Numbered from the stretch's first letter, positions 37,250 to 45,856 are shown. The stretch is DNA of 64,000 nucleotides from Thiotrichales bacterium (GCA_947478525.1 CANJVU010000002.1:62001-126000); one strand, 5' to 3'. The notes: a model not told the origin generated them from the sequence alone. Made by a program: numbers and translations.

Positions 37250-37594
37250 CTAGCTCACTTTTCTGACAAACTCTGATTTTAAACTCATCGCGCCGACCCC
37301 GGGGATTTTGCAATCGATATCATGATCGCCATCCACCAGTCGGATGTTTTTGACTTTAGTGCCCACTTTTACGACCAATGAAGTGCCTTTAACTTTTAAG
37401 TCCTTGATTACGGTTACATCATCGCCATCAAGCAGAACTGTGCCATTACTGTCTTTAATCACTTTTACAACATCAGCGTCAGTTTTTGCAGCATCTTGGG
37501 ACCACTCATGCGCGCACTCGGGGCAGATAAAAAGGGTGTTTTCTTGATAGGTATATACAGAACTACATTTTGGGCATGCTGGCAAAAGATTCAT
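37250..37594 (-). CDS. PhnA/YjdM-family zinc-ribbon protein
   Basis: 114 aa. The N-terminus is a zinc ribbon (CPKC at about 8-11 and CPEC at about 24-27), followed by the PhnA domain with [19 protein letters not shown] and [17 protein letters not shown]. Length equals E. coli YjdM. Despite the old name alkylphosphonate utilisation protein, the true function is unclear. No phosphonate genes are nearby. The 130-base gap between the HAD gene and this one shows nothing I can identify. Confidence 0.93.
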   Translation of the reverse strand: MNLLPACPKCSSVYTYQENTLFICPECAHEWSQDAAKTDADVVKVIKDSNGTVLLDGDDVTVIKDLKVKGTSLVVKVGTKVKNIRLVDGDHDIDCKIPGVGAMSLKSEFVRKVS

Positions 37595-37681
37595 TTTTAA
37601 TATGTTCCCGTTTTATTTATTTCAATCTTGATAGTATAATGTACAATAAAGCAACCTGTAAAACAACGAATGGAAATTACC

Positions 37682-38017
37682 ATGGAAGACGCCGCCGCAG
37701 TAAAAATGACCAAAACCATTTATGTGCTTTATTTGATAGGATTTATTTTTCCCATCTGTACCATCATTGGGGTGGTGTTTGCTTATATTTATCAAGATGA
37801 CGCCAAAGATTTCTTAAAAAGCCATTTTCAATATCAAATCCGTGGTTTTTGGATGTACGTATTGTATTACGTGATTTCCTTGGTGTTGTGCCTAGTCATT
37901 ATCGGCTGGTTCTTGCTGTTGTTAACCGCGCTGTGGTGGATCATCCGCAATGCCAAAGGGTTAAGATCGGTGATGAAAGCGCAACCGATTACTAATCCCA
38001 GCGCTTGGTTTTTTTAA
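37682..38017 (+). CDS. Small membrane protein, DUF4870-like
   Basis: 111 aa with three membrane segments (about 15-35, 52-75 and 78-95). The arrangement YLIGFIFP, a polar HFQYQIRGFW stretch and LWWIIRNAKGL resembles the DUF4870/TIGR membrane family common in proteobacteria. The ATG at 37682 (MEDAAAV) is chosen over 37670. Function unknown. Confidence 0.75.
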   Translation: MEDAAAVKMTKTIYVLYLIGFIFPICTIIGVVFAYIYQDDAKDFLKSHFQYQIRGFWMYVLYYVISLVLCLVIIGWFLLLLTALWWIIRNAKGLRSVMKAQPITNPSAWFF

Positions 38018-38069
38018 ACACGCCATTTACATCACCACAGCAAATGTTAAAAATATATTGGTATTGCGT

Positions 38070-38567
38070 TCACTGCATTTCATGGCAGCATTGTGCAAGC
38101 CGGTTCTCTGGATGTTAAACAGTCGTTGGTAACAGTACCAAGTACGATTTGAGCGTCAACCAGCCGTTGTATGTGTCGACCGCCCAGCGTTTAACAGCAT
38201 GCCAACGCCATCGATTGCTGGAGCTAAATCGAATTTTGTGCGCTTTAACTTAACCACCTCGGAGATCCATTATTTTACCCAAAGCATCAGCATGGCATTG
38301 GGTTCGCAGTTCCAGTTAACCCCGAATACCTTGGTGTCATCCGAACAAATCGCTTACGGAGGTTCAGCCTTTGGCCAAGGTTTTATTCCCAACATTATTT
38401 CAGGCGACAATGGCGCCTTTGGCGAATCTGCTGGGGTGGGGGTTAATGTCACCTTGATCAACCACCTGGAAGTTGGATTGACCCTGGCCAAACCATTGAA
38501 AGTCACCCAAACCACCGGCGTAGGCATGGGCTGGCAAGGGTTCTTTAATGTGACGGGAACGTTGTAA
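38070..38567 (+). pseudogene. Remnant of a two-partner-secretion outer-membrane transporter (ShlB/FhaC family)
   Basis: The last 120 or so codons (38199-38567) are open and read like a TpsB C-terminus: FVRFNLTTSEIHYF, TLVSSEQIAYGGSAFGQGF, GDNGAFGES, LTLAKPL, then a final strand. Further upstream, pieces of the same protein appear in other frames (SLDVKQS, KYDLSVNQPLYVSTAQ), so frameshifts have broken it. The N-terminal POTRA part is gone. No TpsA partner is nearby. Confidence 0.75.
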
Positions 38568-38616
38568 TCTGGTAGATCGATTCCACCATAACATTTTCAC
38601 TTTCGATAAGGTTGTC

Positions 38617-38639
38617 ATACCGCGGCTTGTCCGCGGTAT
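38617..38639. repeat. Palindromic element ATACCGCGG-CTTGT-CCGCGGTAT
   Basis: A perfect 9-bp stem with a 5-base loop, followed by CCAG. It resembles dispersed palindromic elements known from several intracellular bacteria (for example Rickettsia). There is no T-run, so it is not a terminator. It lies in the decayed zone between the pseudogene and the broken antitoxin. Only one copy is seen in this window. Confidence 0.6.
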
Positions 38640-38775
38640 CCAGTCCAAAAACATAAGCATTTGAAAAATAAGTAAAATATAAGATATATTTTGTTGCTCC
38701 TGCGATTAAGAAAAAATAGCTTATATATGTTATATTATGCAATAAGAAACAGGAACCAAAAGGAGCGTGAGTTAT

Positions 38776-38934
38776 ATGAAATCGCTAAAAAAAATTCCTA
38801 AATACGCTTCTCTAGAAGTAGAATCAAAATTTTGGCAAGAACAGGATTCTACTGAATATGTGGATTGGACTCACGCTAAGCTGGCGCGTTTTCCTAACCT
38901 TAAACCGTCTACTAAAAATATTTCCTTTAATTGA
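38776..38934 (+). pseudogene. Truncated CopG/BrnA-type antitoxin
   Basis: 52 codons with a good AGGAG site about 10 bases upstream. The sequence IPKYASLEVESKFWQEQDST, then WTHAKLARFPNLKPSTKNIS, is the typical N-terminal half of antitoxins of this family, in which FPNLKPSTK is followed by a ribbon-helix-helix of about 40 residues. Here a TGA comes right after ISFN, so the DNA-binding part is missing. No toxin gene is visible beside it. It is probably a relic. Confidence 0.7.
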
Positions 38935-38947
38935 GTAAGGGTTGTTC

Positions 38948-39802
38948 ATGGCGTATTTTATGATTATTCTGGTGATGCTCACCGCGGCTTCTGGAGTGGT
39001 GTCACTGATTGATATTCTTTGTTTTGCCAAGGCGCGAAAGCAAGTGGTGATGCAACAAACGGATTTTGCGGCGTTGAACAAAAAAGCCCAAAAACTCCGT
39101 TTGAAAGCACCATTAGTTGCTGATTATGCGAGGTCATTATTTCCCGTATTTTTGCTGGTGTTGATCGTGCGTTCGTTTCTTGGTGGCATGTATGACGTGC
39201 CGACGGCTTCACTGTTGCCGACGGTACAATTGAATGAGTATTTGCTGGTGAATCAATTTGCTTATGGCTTGCGTTTGCCGGTGATTAATAAATTGATCGT
39301 GCCCATTGGCACACCGCAGCGTGGAGATATTGCGGTGTTTCATTATCCCGTCGATACTCATGTTGATTTTATCAAAACCGTGATCGGCTTGCCGGGGGAC
39401 AAAATCAGCTATCTCAATAAAAAATTGTATATCAATGGCCAAGCGGTGTCGCAGCAGTTTGTGCAAAATACCATGGAACCTGCCAATGCCAACTTGAGTG
39501 GTGCGAATCCCTCTTCAACCGTGTCACCGATGCTGGTGCAAGAATATCGCGAAACCATCGGTGGGCATATGCATGATATTTACAACAGCCCGATTCTACC
39601 CGCGGTAGATTTTACCAACGTCGTGGTACCGCCCGGTGAATATTTTGTGATGGGCGATAACCGTGATAACAGTGGCGACAGCCGTTTCTGGGGCTTTGTG
39701 CCGGATAAATACCTCGTCGGCAAAGCCGAATTCGTGGTATTTAGTTGGGACAAAACCACCGACAGCGTGCGCTGGAATCGTATGGGGACGGTGTTGCCCT
39801 AA
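38948..39802 (+). CDS. lepB: Signal peptidase I
   Basis: 284 aa. It removes Sec signal peptides. Two membrane segments (about 4-26 and 64-80) anchor it. The catalytic Ser is in VPTASLLPT (about 88; usual consensus is SM, here SL) and the general-base Lys is in DFIKTVIGLPGD (about 143). Box E, MGDNRDNSGDSRFWGFV, is intact. The ATG at 38948 with TAAGG upstream is preferred to a TTG six bases earlier. In many relatives lepB sits with lepA and rnc; that context is absent. Confidence 0.95.
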   Translation: MAYFMIILVMLTAASGVVSLIDILCFAKARKQVVMQQTDFAALNKKAQKLRLKAPLVADYARSLFPVFLLVLIVRSFLGGMYDVPTASLLPTVQLNEYLLVNQFAYGLRLPVINKLIVPIGTPQRGDIAVFHYPVDTHVDFIKTVIGLPGDKISYLNKKLYINGQAVSQQFVQNTMEPANANLSGANPSSTVSPMLVQEYRETIGGHMHDIYNSPILPAVDFTNVVVPPGEYFVMGDNRDNSGDSRFWGFVPDKYLVGKAEFVVFSWDKTTDSVRWNRMGTVLP

Positions 39803-39848
39803 ATGGTTTGGTGACAAACGCCTTAGCTAATAGTGTCCCAGATCGTAC

Positions 39849-39869
39849 AAAAAAAATCACGCCTCGTGA
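39849..39869 (-). terminator. Terminator of the recA-TA-recX unit
   Basis: Read on the minus strand, TCACG-AGG-CGTGA is a perfect 5-bp stem followed by eight T. It lies about 24 bases after the recX stop, as expected for the end of that transcript. Confidence 0.7.
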
Positions 39870-39892
39870 GATCTGTCAACAGGCTATAAACT

Positions 39893-40339
39893 TTAAAATA
39901 TCGCAGAGATCTTTTTAATTACATCCATGGCAAACCCTCGTGATTGTAAAAACCGATAGCGTTTGGCTTTTTCTGATGAAGTTGTAGCGGGGGTATCGCG
40001 ATACTTTTTGCGATAGACGGTTTTCGCCAGTTCCAGCCAATCGATATGAGCTTCTTCCAAACAACGCTGACAGAGTTCAGGATCGAGTTTTTGTTGTTGC
40101 AATGATTGTTGAATATAGACAGAACCGTAGCCTTTGTTGACGCGTGATCGGATCAGACTTTCAATATAGCGCCGATCATCTTGCTGGTGGTCTTGTTGCA
40201 AAGACGCGAGGACAGTATTGATTGCTTCGGTATGCTCAGGAAACTTGCGCGTGAGTTTTTGTTTCAGCTGCAGCTGCGTATGTTCGCGTTGCGCGAGGTA
40301 GCGAAGGGCGGAGGCTTGGATATTTTGAAGGGGAGTCAT
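39893..40339 (-). CDS. recX: RecA regulator RecX
   Basis: 148 aa. RecX binds RecA filaments and limits their activity. The start (ASALRYLAQREHTQLQLKQKL) and the three-helix repeats with DDRRYIESLIRSRVNKGYGSVYI and the C-terminal RYRFLQSRGFAMDVI are typical. It normally follows recA directly; here a toxin-antitoxin pair of about 600 bp separates them, all in the same direction. Its start is 3 bases from the end of the toxin gene. Confidence 0.94.
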   Translation of the reverse strand: MTPLQNIQASALRYLAQREHTQLQLKQKLTRKFPEHTEAINTVLASLQQDHQQDDRRYIESLIRSRVNKGYGSVYIQQSLQQQKLDPELCQRCLEEAHIDWLELAKTVYRKKYRDTPATTSSEKAKRYRFLQSRGFAMDVIKKISAIF

Positions 40340-40342
40340 TGG

Positions 40343-40714
40343 TTATTTAATTTGTAATGGAAGTAATTTTAAGCGGGCACGACCTGGTTCTATGGTTAGC
40401 AAAGCACCCGCCGTTAGTTCAGTGGCCACTTGTTTCAATGCGATGATTACCTTTTTGCCAATGGCTTCTGGATTGAGATTGTCCGCGCGAATTTGCACCA
40501 CGCTAGGTTTTTCTCCGTGGGTTGCTGCCAGGATCGCTCCAAAATCGAGATCATGTGTTAAAATGATGCAGTTGTGTCTTGCTGCATAATTGAAAATTTC
40601 CATATCAGTTGCATTGGCTTTTCCCAATGAAGACCAGTGTGTGGCATCTATTCCTTCTGCATTAAAAACAGAAACCCATCGTGGGGAAAGATTCATGTCA
40701 ATAATCAGTTTCAT
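40343..40714 (-). CDS. DUF5615 PIN-like toxin
   Basis: 123 aa from the ATG at 40714 (MKLIIDMNLSP). PIN-like acidic residues appear as IIDMNLSP, the NATDMEIFNYA segment and ILTHDLDFG, the usual DUF5615 pattern of predicted RNases. It overlaps the upstream antitoxin by 4 bases (ATGA). DUF5615 and DUF433 proteins commonly form toxin-antitoxin pairs. Activity is not shown by sequence alone, but the acidic residues are retained. Confidence 0.85.
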   Translation of the reverse strand: MKLIIDMNLSPRWVSVFNAEGIDATHWSSLGKANATDMEIFNYAARHNCIILTHDLDFGAILAATHGEKPSVVQIRADNLNPEAIGKKVIIALKQVATELTAGALLTIEPGRARLKLLPLQIK

Positions 40715-40941
40715 GCAGATGCCAGTAAAATTTCTCTTTCTTCTGAGCGCCATGCCGCATATTGCAGTGCTTGCATGATATCTTCATGCTCTAAATAAGG
40801 ATAATCGTGAAGCACGTCTTCGATGCTACGACCAGCACCGATTTGGCTGACAATCATGCCAACAGTTACGCGCAAACCGCGAATACACGCTTTACCACCC
40901 ATAATGTCAGATTGTTGAGTAATACGATTAAGATGTTCCAT
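40711..40941 (-). CDS. DUF433 antitoxin
   Basis: 76 aa. The family pattern is complete: ITQQSDIMGGKACIRGLRVTVGMI, AGRSIEDVLHDYPYLEHEDIMQALQYAAW. DUF433 proteins have a helix-turn-helix and pair with DUF5615 PIN-like toxins, as here. The gene begins 2 bases after the recA stop, so it is co-transcribed with recA and expression of the module should follow that of recA. Confidence 0.88.
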   Translation of the reverse strand: MEHLNRITQQSDIMGGKACIRGLRVTVGMIVSQIGAGRSIEDVLHDYPYLEHEDIMQALQYAAWRSEEREILLASA

Positions 40942-40943
40942 TT

Positions 40944-41972
40944 TTATTCCTCCACTTCTGCTTTTTCTTGCGAGACTACTACTGCTTTCGCACCGGTAGC
41001 GCGAATCTTGGTTTCAATTTCTGCTGCCATCGCGGGGTGTTCTTTCAGGTATTGTTTGACGTTTTCTTTACCTTGGCCGATGCGGTCTTTGCCATAGCTG
41101 TACCAGGCCCCGGATTTTTCGATCAGACCCAGTTTGGCGCCTAACTCTACCAGTTCGCCTTCATGAGAAATGCCTTCACCGTACATGATTTCAAAGTTGG
41201 CTTCTTTGAACGGAGGAGCCACTTTGTTTTTAACCACTTTGACGCGTGTTTCATTGCCAATAACGGCTTCGTCTTTTTTGATGGCACCGGTGCGGCGAAT
41301 GTCTAAGCGTACCGACGCGTAGAATTTTAAGGCGTTACCGCCGGTAGTGGTCTCTGGGTTGCCAAACATCACGCCAATTTTCATGCGTATCTGGTTGATA
41401 AATACGACCAATGTATTGGCACGTTTGATGTTGGCGGTTAATTTACGCAGTGCTTGTGACATCAAGCGTGCTTGCAAACCCATATGCGAATCGCCCATCT
41501 CGCCTTCGATTTCAGCTTTGGGCGTTAATGCCGCAACGGAGTCCACCACGACGACGTCAACTGCGCCGGAGCGTACCAACATATCGGCAATTTCTAACGC
41601 TTGTTCACCGGTGTCTGGTTGGGATACCAATAAATCTTCTAATTTAACCCCTAATGCTTGAGCGTAAGCAGGGTCGAGAGCGTGTTCCGCATCGATAAAC
41701 GCGGCTACTCCACCGGTTTTTTGACATTGTGCAATGACCTGTAGTGTCAGCGTGGTTTTTCCGGAAGATTCTGGGCCATAAATTTCAACGATACGGCCTT
41801 TGGGTAAGCCACCGACACCGAGTGCCAAATCCAAGCCTAATGAGCCGGTAGAAATTACATCAATGCCTGCCGGGATACTGGCGTCACCTAGGCGCATAAC
41901 GGAGCCTTTGCCGAATTGTTTTTCAATTTGCCCCAGGGCGGCAGCCAGTGCTTTCTTTTTATTATCGTCCAT
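40944..41972 (-). CDS. recA: Recombinase RecA
   Basis: 342 aa. RecA forms filaments on single-stranded DNA and promotes strand exchange. Walker A is GPESSGKT (66-73), and the Walker B segment [12 protein letters not shown], the loop L1 region [10 protein letters not shown] and loop L2 with [16 protein letters not shown] are intact. The acidic tail is short (EKAEVEE). The GAGGAAACCG site precedes the ATG. A promoter with extended -10 lies about 30 bases upstream. Confidence 0.98.
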   Translation of the reverse strand: MDDNKKKALAAALGQIEKQFGKGSVMRLGDASIPAGIDVISTGSLGLDLALGVGGLPKGRIVEIYGPESSGKTTLTLQVIAQCQKTGGVAAFIDAEHALDPAYAQALGVKLEDLLVSQPDTGEQALEIADMLVRSGAVDVVVVDSVAALTPKAEIEGEMGDSHMGLQARLMSQALRKLTANIKRANTLVVFINQIRMKIGVMFGNPETTTGGNALKFYASVRLDIRRTGAIKKDEAVIGNETRVKVVKNKVAPPFKEANFEIMYGEGISHEGELVELGAKLGLIEKSGAWYSYGKDRIGQGKENVKQYLKEHPAMAAEIETKIRATGAKAVVVSQEKAEVEE

Positions 41973-42001
41973 TTGCGGTTTCCTCGTGTTAAATTTTGGT
42001 T

Positions 42002-42029
42002 ACTATAGCATAAAATAAATACAGTTCAA
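42002..42029 (-). promoter_or_regulatory. recA promoter
   Basis: On the minus strand TTGAAC (42029-42024), a 16-bp spacer and TATAGT (42007-42002) preceded by TGC form a sigma-70 promoter with extended -10. A single CTGT half-site overlaps the -35 end, but the partner half reads TATG instead of ACAG, so no canonical LexA box is seen. Confidence 0.65.
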
Positions 42030-42034
42030 GCATA

Positions 42035-42721
42035 TCATTCGCTCATCGCGCTGATTACGGTGGGTGATAAACAGGATAACATGAATTCAATCATATCGTG
42101 CATCTCATTATTTTGATAAAACGCGAGCATTTTTTGGTTAAATTCCAGTTGTCGTTTGGCAGGCAAGTTGATGGCAGGGTAGCCGGCGTTTAACAAAATG
42201 CCATTCATCATAAAACGCCCCATGCGTTTGTTGACGTCGTAGAAAAATTGATGGCGTGCCATTTGTAAAAATAGCGCAATGGCGCGGGCGTAAAGGTCAG
42301 GAATCGATTCGATCTGTTCAATCATTCGATCCCACAGTAACTGTAATTGTTCGGCTTTAGGCGGTAAATAGGCGCTGCCTGCAATGGTTACCTGGCCGCT
42401 GCGAAATTGACCCCATTCAAGCGCTTCATCTTTAGCGGCAATGGCGTGCAGTTCACAAACAAATGTTTGGGTAAGTGTAAAGGTATTGTCCTTAATCGCT
42501 TGAAACAGAAATCTCCAGGCATCAGCTTGATTCAAGGTAATGGTTTGATCCGACAACTTGTGACCACCAATGGAAACGCCTTCCAGTAAAGTTTGTACTT
42601 CGGGTAGGGTGTAATGAATGCCTTCTAAATTAACTGCATCGCAAACAAACTCGGGGAGTTGCCGCTTGGCGAAAAATAACGCTTTTTTGCGGTTGGGTTT
42701 GATGTGTTGCAAGGAGTTCAT
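42035..42721 (-). CDS. Fic-domain protein with a variant motif
   Basis: 228 aa. The Fic core reads HQFFYDVNKRMGR (H157 to R169), one residue longer than the common HxFx(D/E)GNGRxxR and with DVNKR in place of DGNGR; the catalytic His and final Arg are kept. An N-terminal segment NLEGIHYTLPEV resembles the inhibitory helix (S/T)xxxE(G/N), but the Ser/Thr position is Ala. Fic proteins usually attach AMP to target proteins and several are Dot/Icm effectors. Upstream of recA, same strand, with no antitoxin gene beside it. Target unknown. Confidence 0.87.
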   Translation of the reverse strand: MNSLQHIKPNRKKALFFAKRQLPEFVCDAVNLEGIHYTLPEVQTLLEGVSIGGHKLSDQTITLNQADAWRFLFQAIKDNTFTLTQTFVCELHAIAAKDEALEWGQFRSGQVTIAGSAYLPPKAEQLQLLWDRMIEQIESIPDLYARAIALFLQMARHQFFYDVNKRMGRFMMNGILLNAGYPAINLPAKRQLEFNQKMLAFYQNNEMHDMIEFMLSCLSPTVISAMSE

Positions 42722-42842
42722 GGGAGTGCATTCACTATTGTTTATTTGATGGTACTATCATACGCGTATGGCGCTCAAATCTAAAGGACTTTACTGTTTT
42801 TTTCAGGTAAACTTGAGCAAACGATTGAAGAGAGTATTGTTC

Positions 42843-43823
42843 ATGTTAATTGTGATGCAAAACACCGCCACACCAGAGGAAATTGATTTGGTCTGTGCCG
42901 CCGTAAAAGGGTTGGGATTTGAAGCGCATAAAATGCCCGGAGCGCAGCGTACCGCGGTGTGTGTTACCGGTAATGATGGCAGTGTTTCAGAGCGCCATTT
43001 TTCTGGATTGGCGGGCATTCGTCAGATTATTCGGGTCTCGAAACCGTATAAGTTAACGTCCAATGAAACCAAAACCAAGCCGACTATAGTGACCGTCAAT
43101 GGGGTACAATTTGGTGAAGGTCAGCAAGGTATTATTACAGGGCCAGCATGTGTGGAAACCGGTGAGGCGACGCTGCGTATCGCTGAAAAATTGGCCGGCC
43201 TGGGGGTCAAATTATTTCATGCCAGTGCGTATCGCCCGCGTAACAGTCCCTATCATTTTCAGGGTATTGGTGAGATGGCGTTGCCGGTGTTGCAAGAGGT
43301 GAAGCAACGATTTGGTTTGGGTATTGTCACCGAAGTAGTGGATGTTTCGACGGTTGATGCCATTGCTGAAGTCGCGGATATTTTGGTGGTGGATTCTTAC
43401 AATATGCAGAATTTTGCGCTGCTGCGTAAATTGAGCAAATGCAAAAATCCAGTGATATTGAAGCGTGCCTTGTCAGCAACGGTGGAAGATTTGTTGATGT
43501 CAGCCGAGTATATTTTGGCGGGTGGTAATCAACAGGTGATGCTATGTGATGCAGGCATGCGTGCCTTTGGGGATCATAGTGCTTATGCCTTAGATATAAC
43601 CTTTGTGCCAGCGTTGCGCAAGTTAACACATTTGCCGATCATCGTTGACCCAAGCCAGGCTTCTGGCACGGCGGATATGGTGCCAGCGTTGGTGAAAGCG
43701 TTGTTGGCATTGGGAACGGATGGGGTGATGATTGAATGCCATGACCAGCCGGCGAAATCAGCGACCGGTGGCGCGCAGGCAATTACGCCAGAGGCATTGG
43801 CTTTATTATTGAAGTGGAATTAG
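42843..43823 (+). CDS. DAHP synthase-like protein (type I-beta) with altered metal site
   Basis: 326 aa from the ATG at 42843. An N-terminal ferredoxin-like/ACT region (about 1-70) precedes a barrel that aligns with type I-beta DAHP synthases, which join PEP and erythrose-4-phosphate. However the metal-ligand positions are changed: GPC is GPAC (Ala102, Cys shifted by one), DPSH is DPSQ (Gln272), the aspartate in the ALSDG motif is Gly309; only Glu298 is kept. KPRTS is RPRNS. It sits 2 bases upstream of aroA, which supports a shikimate role, but activity is doubtful. Confidence 0.8.
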   Translation: MLIVMQNTATPEEIDLVCAAVKGLGFEAHKMPGAQRTAVCVTGNDGSVSERHFSGLAGIRQIIRVSKPYKLTSNETKTKPTIVTVNGVQFGEGQQGIITGPACVETGEATLRIAEKLAGLGVKLFHASAYRPRNSPYHFQGIGEMALPVLQEVKQRFGLGIVTEVVDVSTVDAIAEVADILVVDSYNMQNFALLRKLSKCKNPVILKRALSATVEDLLMSAEYILAGGNQQVMLCDAGMRAFGDHSAYALDITFVPALRKLTHLPIIVDPSQASGTADMVPALVKALLALGTDGVMIECHDQPAKSATGGAQAITPEALALLLKWN

Positions 43824-43825
43824 AA

Positions 43826-45094
43826 ATGTCACAACAAACCATCACGCCTGTTACGCATTCGATTCACGCCACCACTGCGGTGCCTGGCTCCAAAAGCATT
43901 ACCAACCGCGCGTTGTTGCTGGCGGCATTGGCGCGCGGAAAATCCGTGCTTACGGGTGTCTTGTTCAGCGATGATTCAGAAGTGATGCTGGAGGCGTTAA
44001 CACAATTGGGTTTTCAGCTGGAGATTGATCGATCACGCCATCAGGTTTCCTTGGTTGGCTCAGCGGGGCAGTTTCCTAACGCAGATGCCAAGTTGTATTG
44101 CCGCGATGCGGGTACCGCGACGCGGTTTTTAATTGCCGCCTGTGCCGCCATGAAAAACGGTAATTATCATTTTTCCGCGTCTGAACGCATGATGCAGCGC
44201 CCGAGTGGGCCTTTATTGACTGCCTTACAACAACAGGGTACACAATTTCAGTTTGAACATGAATCCGGTCGGATGCCATTTATTTTGCAGGCACGTGGAT
44301 TGCTAGGTGGGCGTGTGCAGGTGGATATTAACCACAGTAGCCAGTTTTTGTCGGGGTTAATGATGGCAGGTCCTTACGCGCATCAGCCCTTAACCATCCA
44401 CGCTGGAGATTTGGCAAAAAAATCCTATGTGCGCATGACCAGCGCGATGATGCATGATTTTGGTATTGAGGTTGATTATGGTGTTGGTGTTACGCCACAA
44501 TTGGGCTGCTATCAAGGGTGCCATTATGCCATTGAACCGGATGCGTCAACCGCTTCCTATTTCTTTGCAGTAGCGGCGTTAACGGCGGGTGAAGTGACGC
44601 TAACGGAATTGTCGCGCCGGAGTTTGCAAGGTGATATCAAATTCTTAACGGTGTTGGAACAGATGGGTTGCATGGTAACGGAAACCACGCAAGGTATTAC
44701 CGTCAAAGGGCCGCGGCAATTGAAAGGTGTTGATGTCGATATGGCCGGTTTTTCCGATACCTTTATGACGGTGGCGGCATTGGCGGTATTTGCCGATCGC
44801 CCCACAACTTTATCCAGTTTGGCGCATACGCGTTTACAAGAATCGGATCGCGTCGCGGCCATGGAAGCGGGGTTAAATCGTTTGGGAATTCGCACCACCA
44901 GCACCGAGTCAACTCTAACCATTTACCCGGGCACGCCAAAAGGTGCGGTGGTGTCAGGATATAATGATCACCGCATTGCCATGTCATTGGCATTGATTGG
45001 CTTGCAAACAGCTGGCGTGGTGATTGATGGCGCAGAATGTGTTGCGAAAACCTGCCCGGATTATTTTGAGCGGTTGCAAAAAATAATCAGTTGA
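43826..45094 (+). CDS. aroA: EPSP synthase (3-phosphoshikimate 1-carboxyvinyltransferase)
   Basis: 422 aa. It condenses shikimate-3-phosphate with PEP. The motifs PGSKSITNRALLLAALARG, DAGTATRFL, LQESDRVAAMEAGL and YNDHRIAMSLAL are intact. The ATG at 43826 is chosen because GAAGTGGA lies upstream and it follows the previous stop by two bases; a GTG at 43814 would overlap. It forms an operon with the DAHP-synthase-like gene. Confidence 0.97.
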   Translation: MSQQTITPVTHSIHATTAVPGSKSITNRALLLAALARGKSVLTGVLFSDDSEVMLEALTQLGFQLEIDRSRHQVSLVGSAGQFPNADAKLYCRDAGTATRFLIAACAAMKNGNYHFSASERMMQRPSGPLLTALQQQGTQFQFEHESGRMPFILQARGLLGGRVQVDINHSSQFLSGLMMAGPYAHQPLTIHAGDLAKKSYVRMTSAMMHDFGIEVDYGVGVTPQLGCYQGCHYAIEPDASTASYFFAVAALTAGEVTLTELSRRSLQGDIKFLTVLEQMGCMVTETTQGITVKGPRQLKGVDVDMAGFSDTFMTVAALAVFADRPTTLSSLAHTRLQESDRVAAMEAGLNRLGIRTTSTESTLTIYPGTPKGAVVSGYNDHRIAMSLALIGLQTAGVVIDGAECVAKTCPDYFERLQKIIS

Positions 45095-45133
45095 GGTAAA
45101 GTTTCCTTGGCTACTATAACTTTGGAGAAAACC

Positions 45134-45406
45134 ATGAAATTACGTTCAAAAATTGCGATGTTGTTGGTGTGTGTACCTGTTTTAGCTTCTGCAATGCCAG
45201 CGCCTAAGTATTTGTCAGTGCCTAGTTTTAAACAATGTTTAAGCACTTATTCCGATGGTTCTGCGACATTTTTGTGCTTGCCAGCAGCGCAATTGAAGAG
45301 CTGCCCCAATGCATCTTGGAAACAATTGAATGCATTGACCGGTAAAGATGCAATAGCGGCTTGCCCAGTGCAAAAAGTAGCGCCTGCAGTGACTGCTGGA
45401 TCTTAA
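45134..45406 (+). CDS. Small exported protein with four cysteines
   Basis: 90 aa from the ATG at 45134, with GGAG about 8 bases upstream. A signal peptide (KLRSKIAMLLVCVPVLASAMP) is followed by a mature part with Cys in FKQCLS, FLCLP, KSCPN and AACPV, enough for two disulfides. The middle is repeat-free and neutral. I do not recognise the family. It ends at the junction with the duplicated pilT end. Confidence 0.75.
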   Translation: MKLRSKIAMLLVCVPVLASAMPAPKYLSVPSFKQCLSTYSDGSATFLCLPAAQLKSCPNASWKQLNALTGKDAIAACPVQKVAPAVTAGS

Positions 45407-45549
45407 TTACTTCCCAAACGCTTCTCGGTTGTGTGCAACCGTGAGCGCTTCTGAACGCTCGATTTTATTATCGTTGACCAGGTGCTGTAGGGCCTGGTCA
45501 AGCGTTTGCATGCCCATCGCTTGACTGGTTTGTAGGGTTGAGTGCATCT
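45407..45549 (-). pseudogene. Duplicated 3' end of pilT (left boundary of an island)
   Basis: 143 bases match 49013-49155, the end of intact pilT, with 8 mismatches. It encodes only the last 45 or so residues (STLQTSQAMGMQTLDQALQ onward to the TAA). Seven of the eight differences are synonymous and one changes Tyr to His, so the two copies diverged while under selection as functional pilT. It marks the outer end of a 3.6-kb insertion. Confidence 0.92.
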
Positions 45550-45556
45550 TGTGCAG

Positions 45557-45856
45557 TCAAGCTGCCGATTGTAGCAACTTTGGTTCAACCTCTCGCTGCA
45601 ACCATGCAAATCCACGCCGGCGAATTTTGTGTTGGATTGCCAACAATTTTTTCCTAAAAGCATCGCCGCATTCCGCAAACAGATGTCGCTGTAAAATGCA
45701 AAAGCAAATCAAGTCAAACGCTTTACTGACATCTATTGTCATGATTTTCTGCTCAAGCTGCAATTGTTCAACCGCGGCTTCAATGGACCATTCTTGATGA
45801 GGAGTGAGATATTCTTCAATGACCTCATCGCGCTTGCTGTGTTGTGCAAATCCCAT
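45557..45856 (-). CDS. Unknown 99-aa protein of the pilT-flanked island
   Basis: 99 aa, charged and helical, with no signal peptide. Notable pieces are DEVIEEYLTPHQEW, FDLICFCILQRHLFAEC (three Cys) and a basic KIRRRGFAWLQREVEPK. AAGGA lies before the ATG. It stops 7 bases from the pilT fragment. I do not recognise it. A second frame upstream (MSQYSIQNH...) overlaps its start and is probably not a gene. Confidence 0.6.
   Translation of the reverse strand: MGFAQHSKRDEVIEEYLTPHQEWSIEAAVEQLQLEQKIMTIDVSKAFDLICFCILQRHLFAECGDAFRKKLLAIQHKIRRRGFAWLQREVEPKLLQSAA

Noticed and set aside
42009..42024. LexA box at the recA promoter
   Set aside because: Only one CTGT half is present; the second half reads TATG, so the 16-mer does not meet the consensus.
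45403..45678. 91-aa frame reading across the pilT fragment
   Set aside because: It is a shadow in another frame of the duplicated pilT end and runs across the junction.
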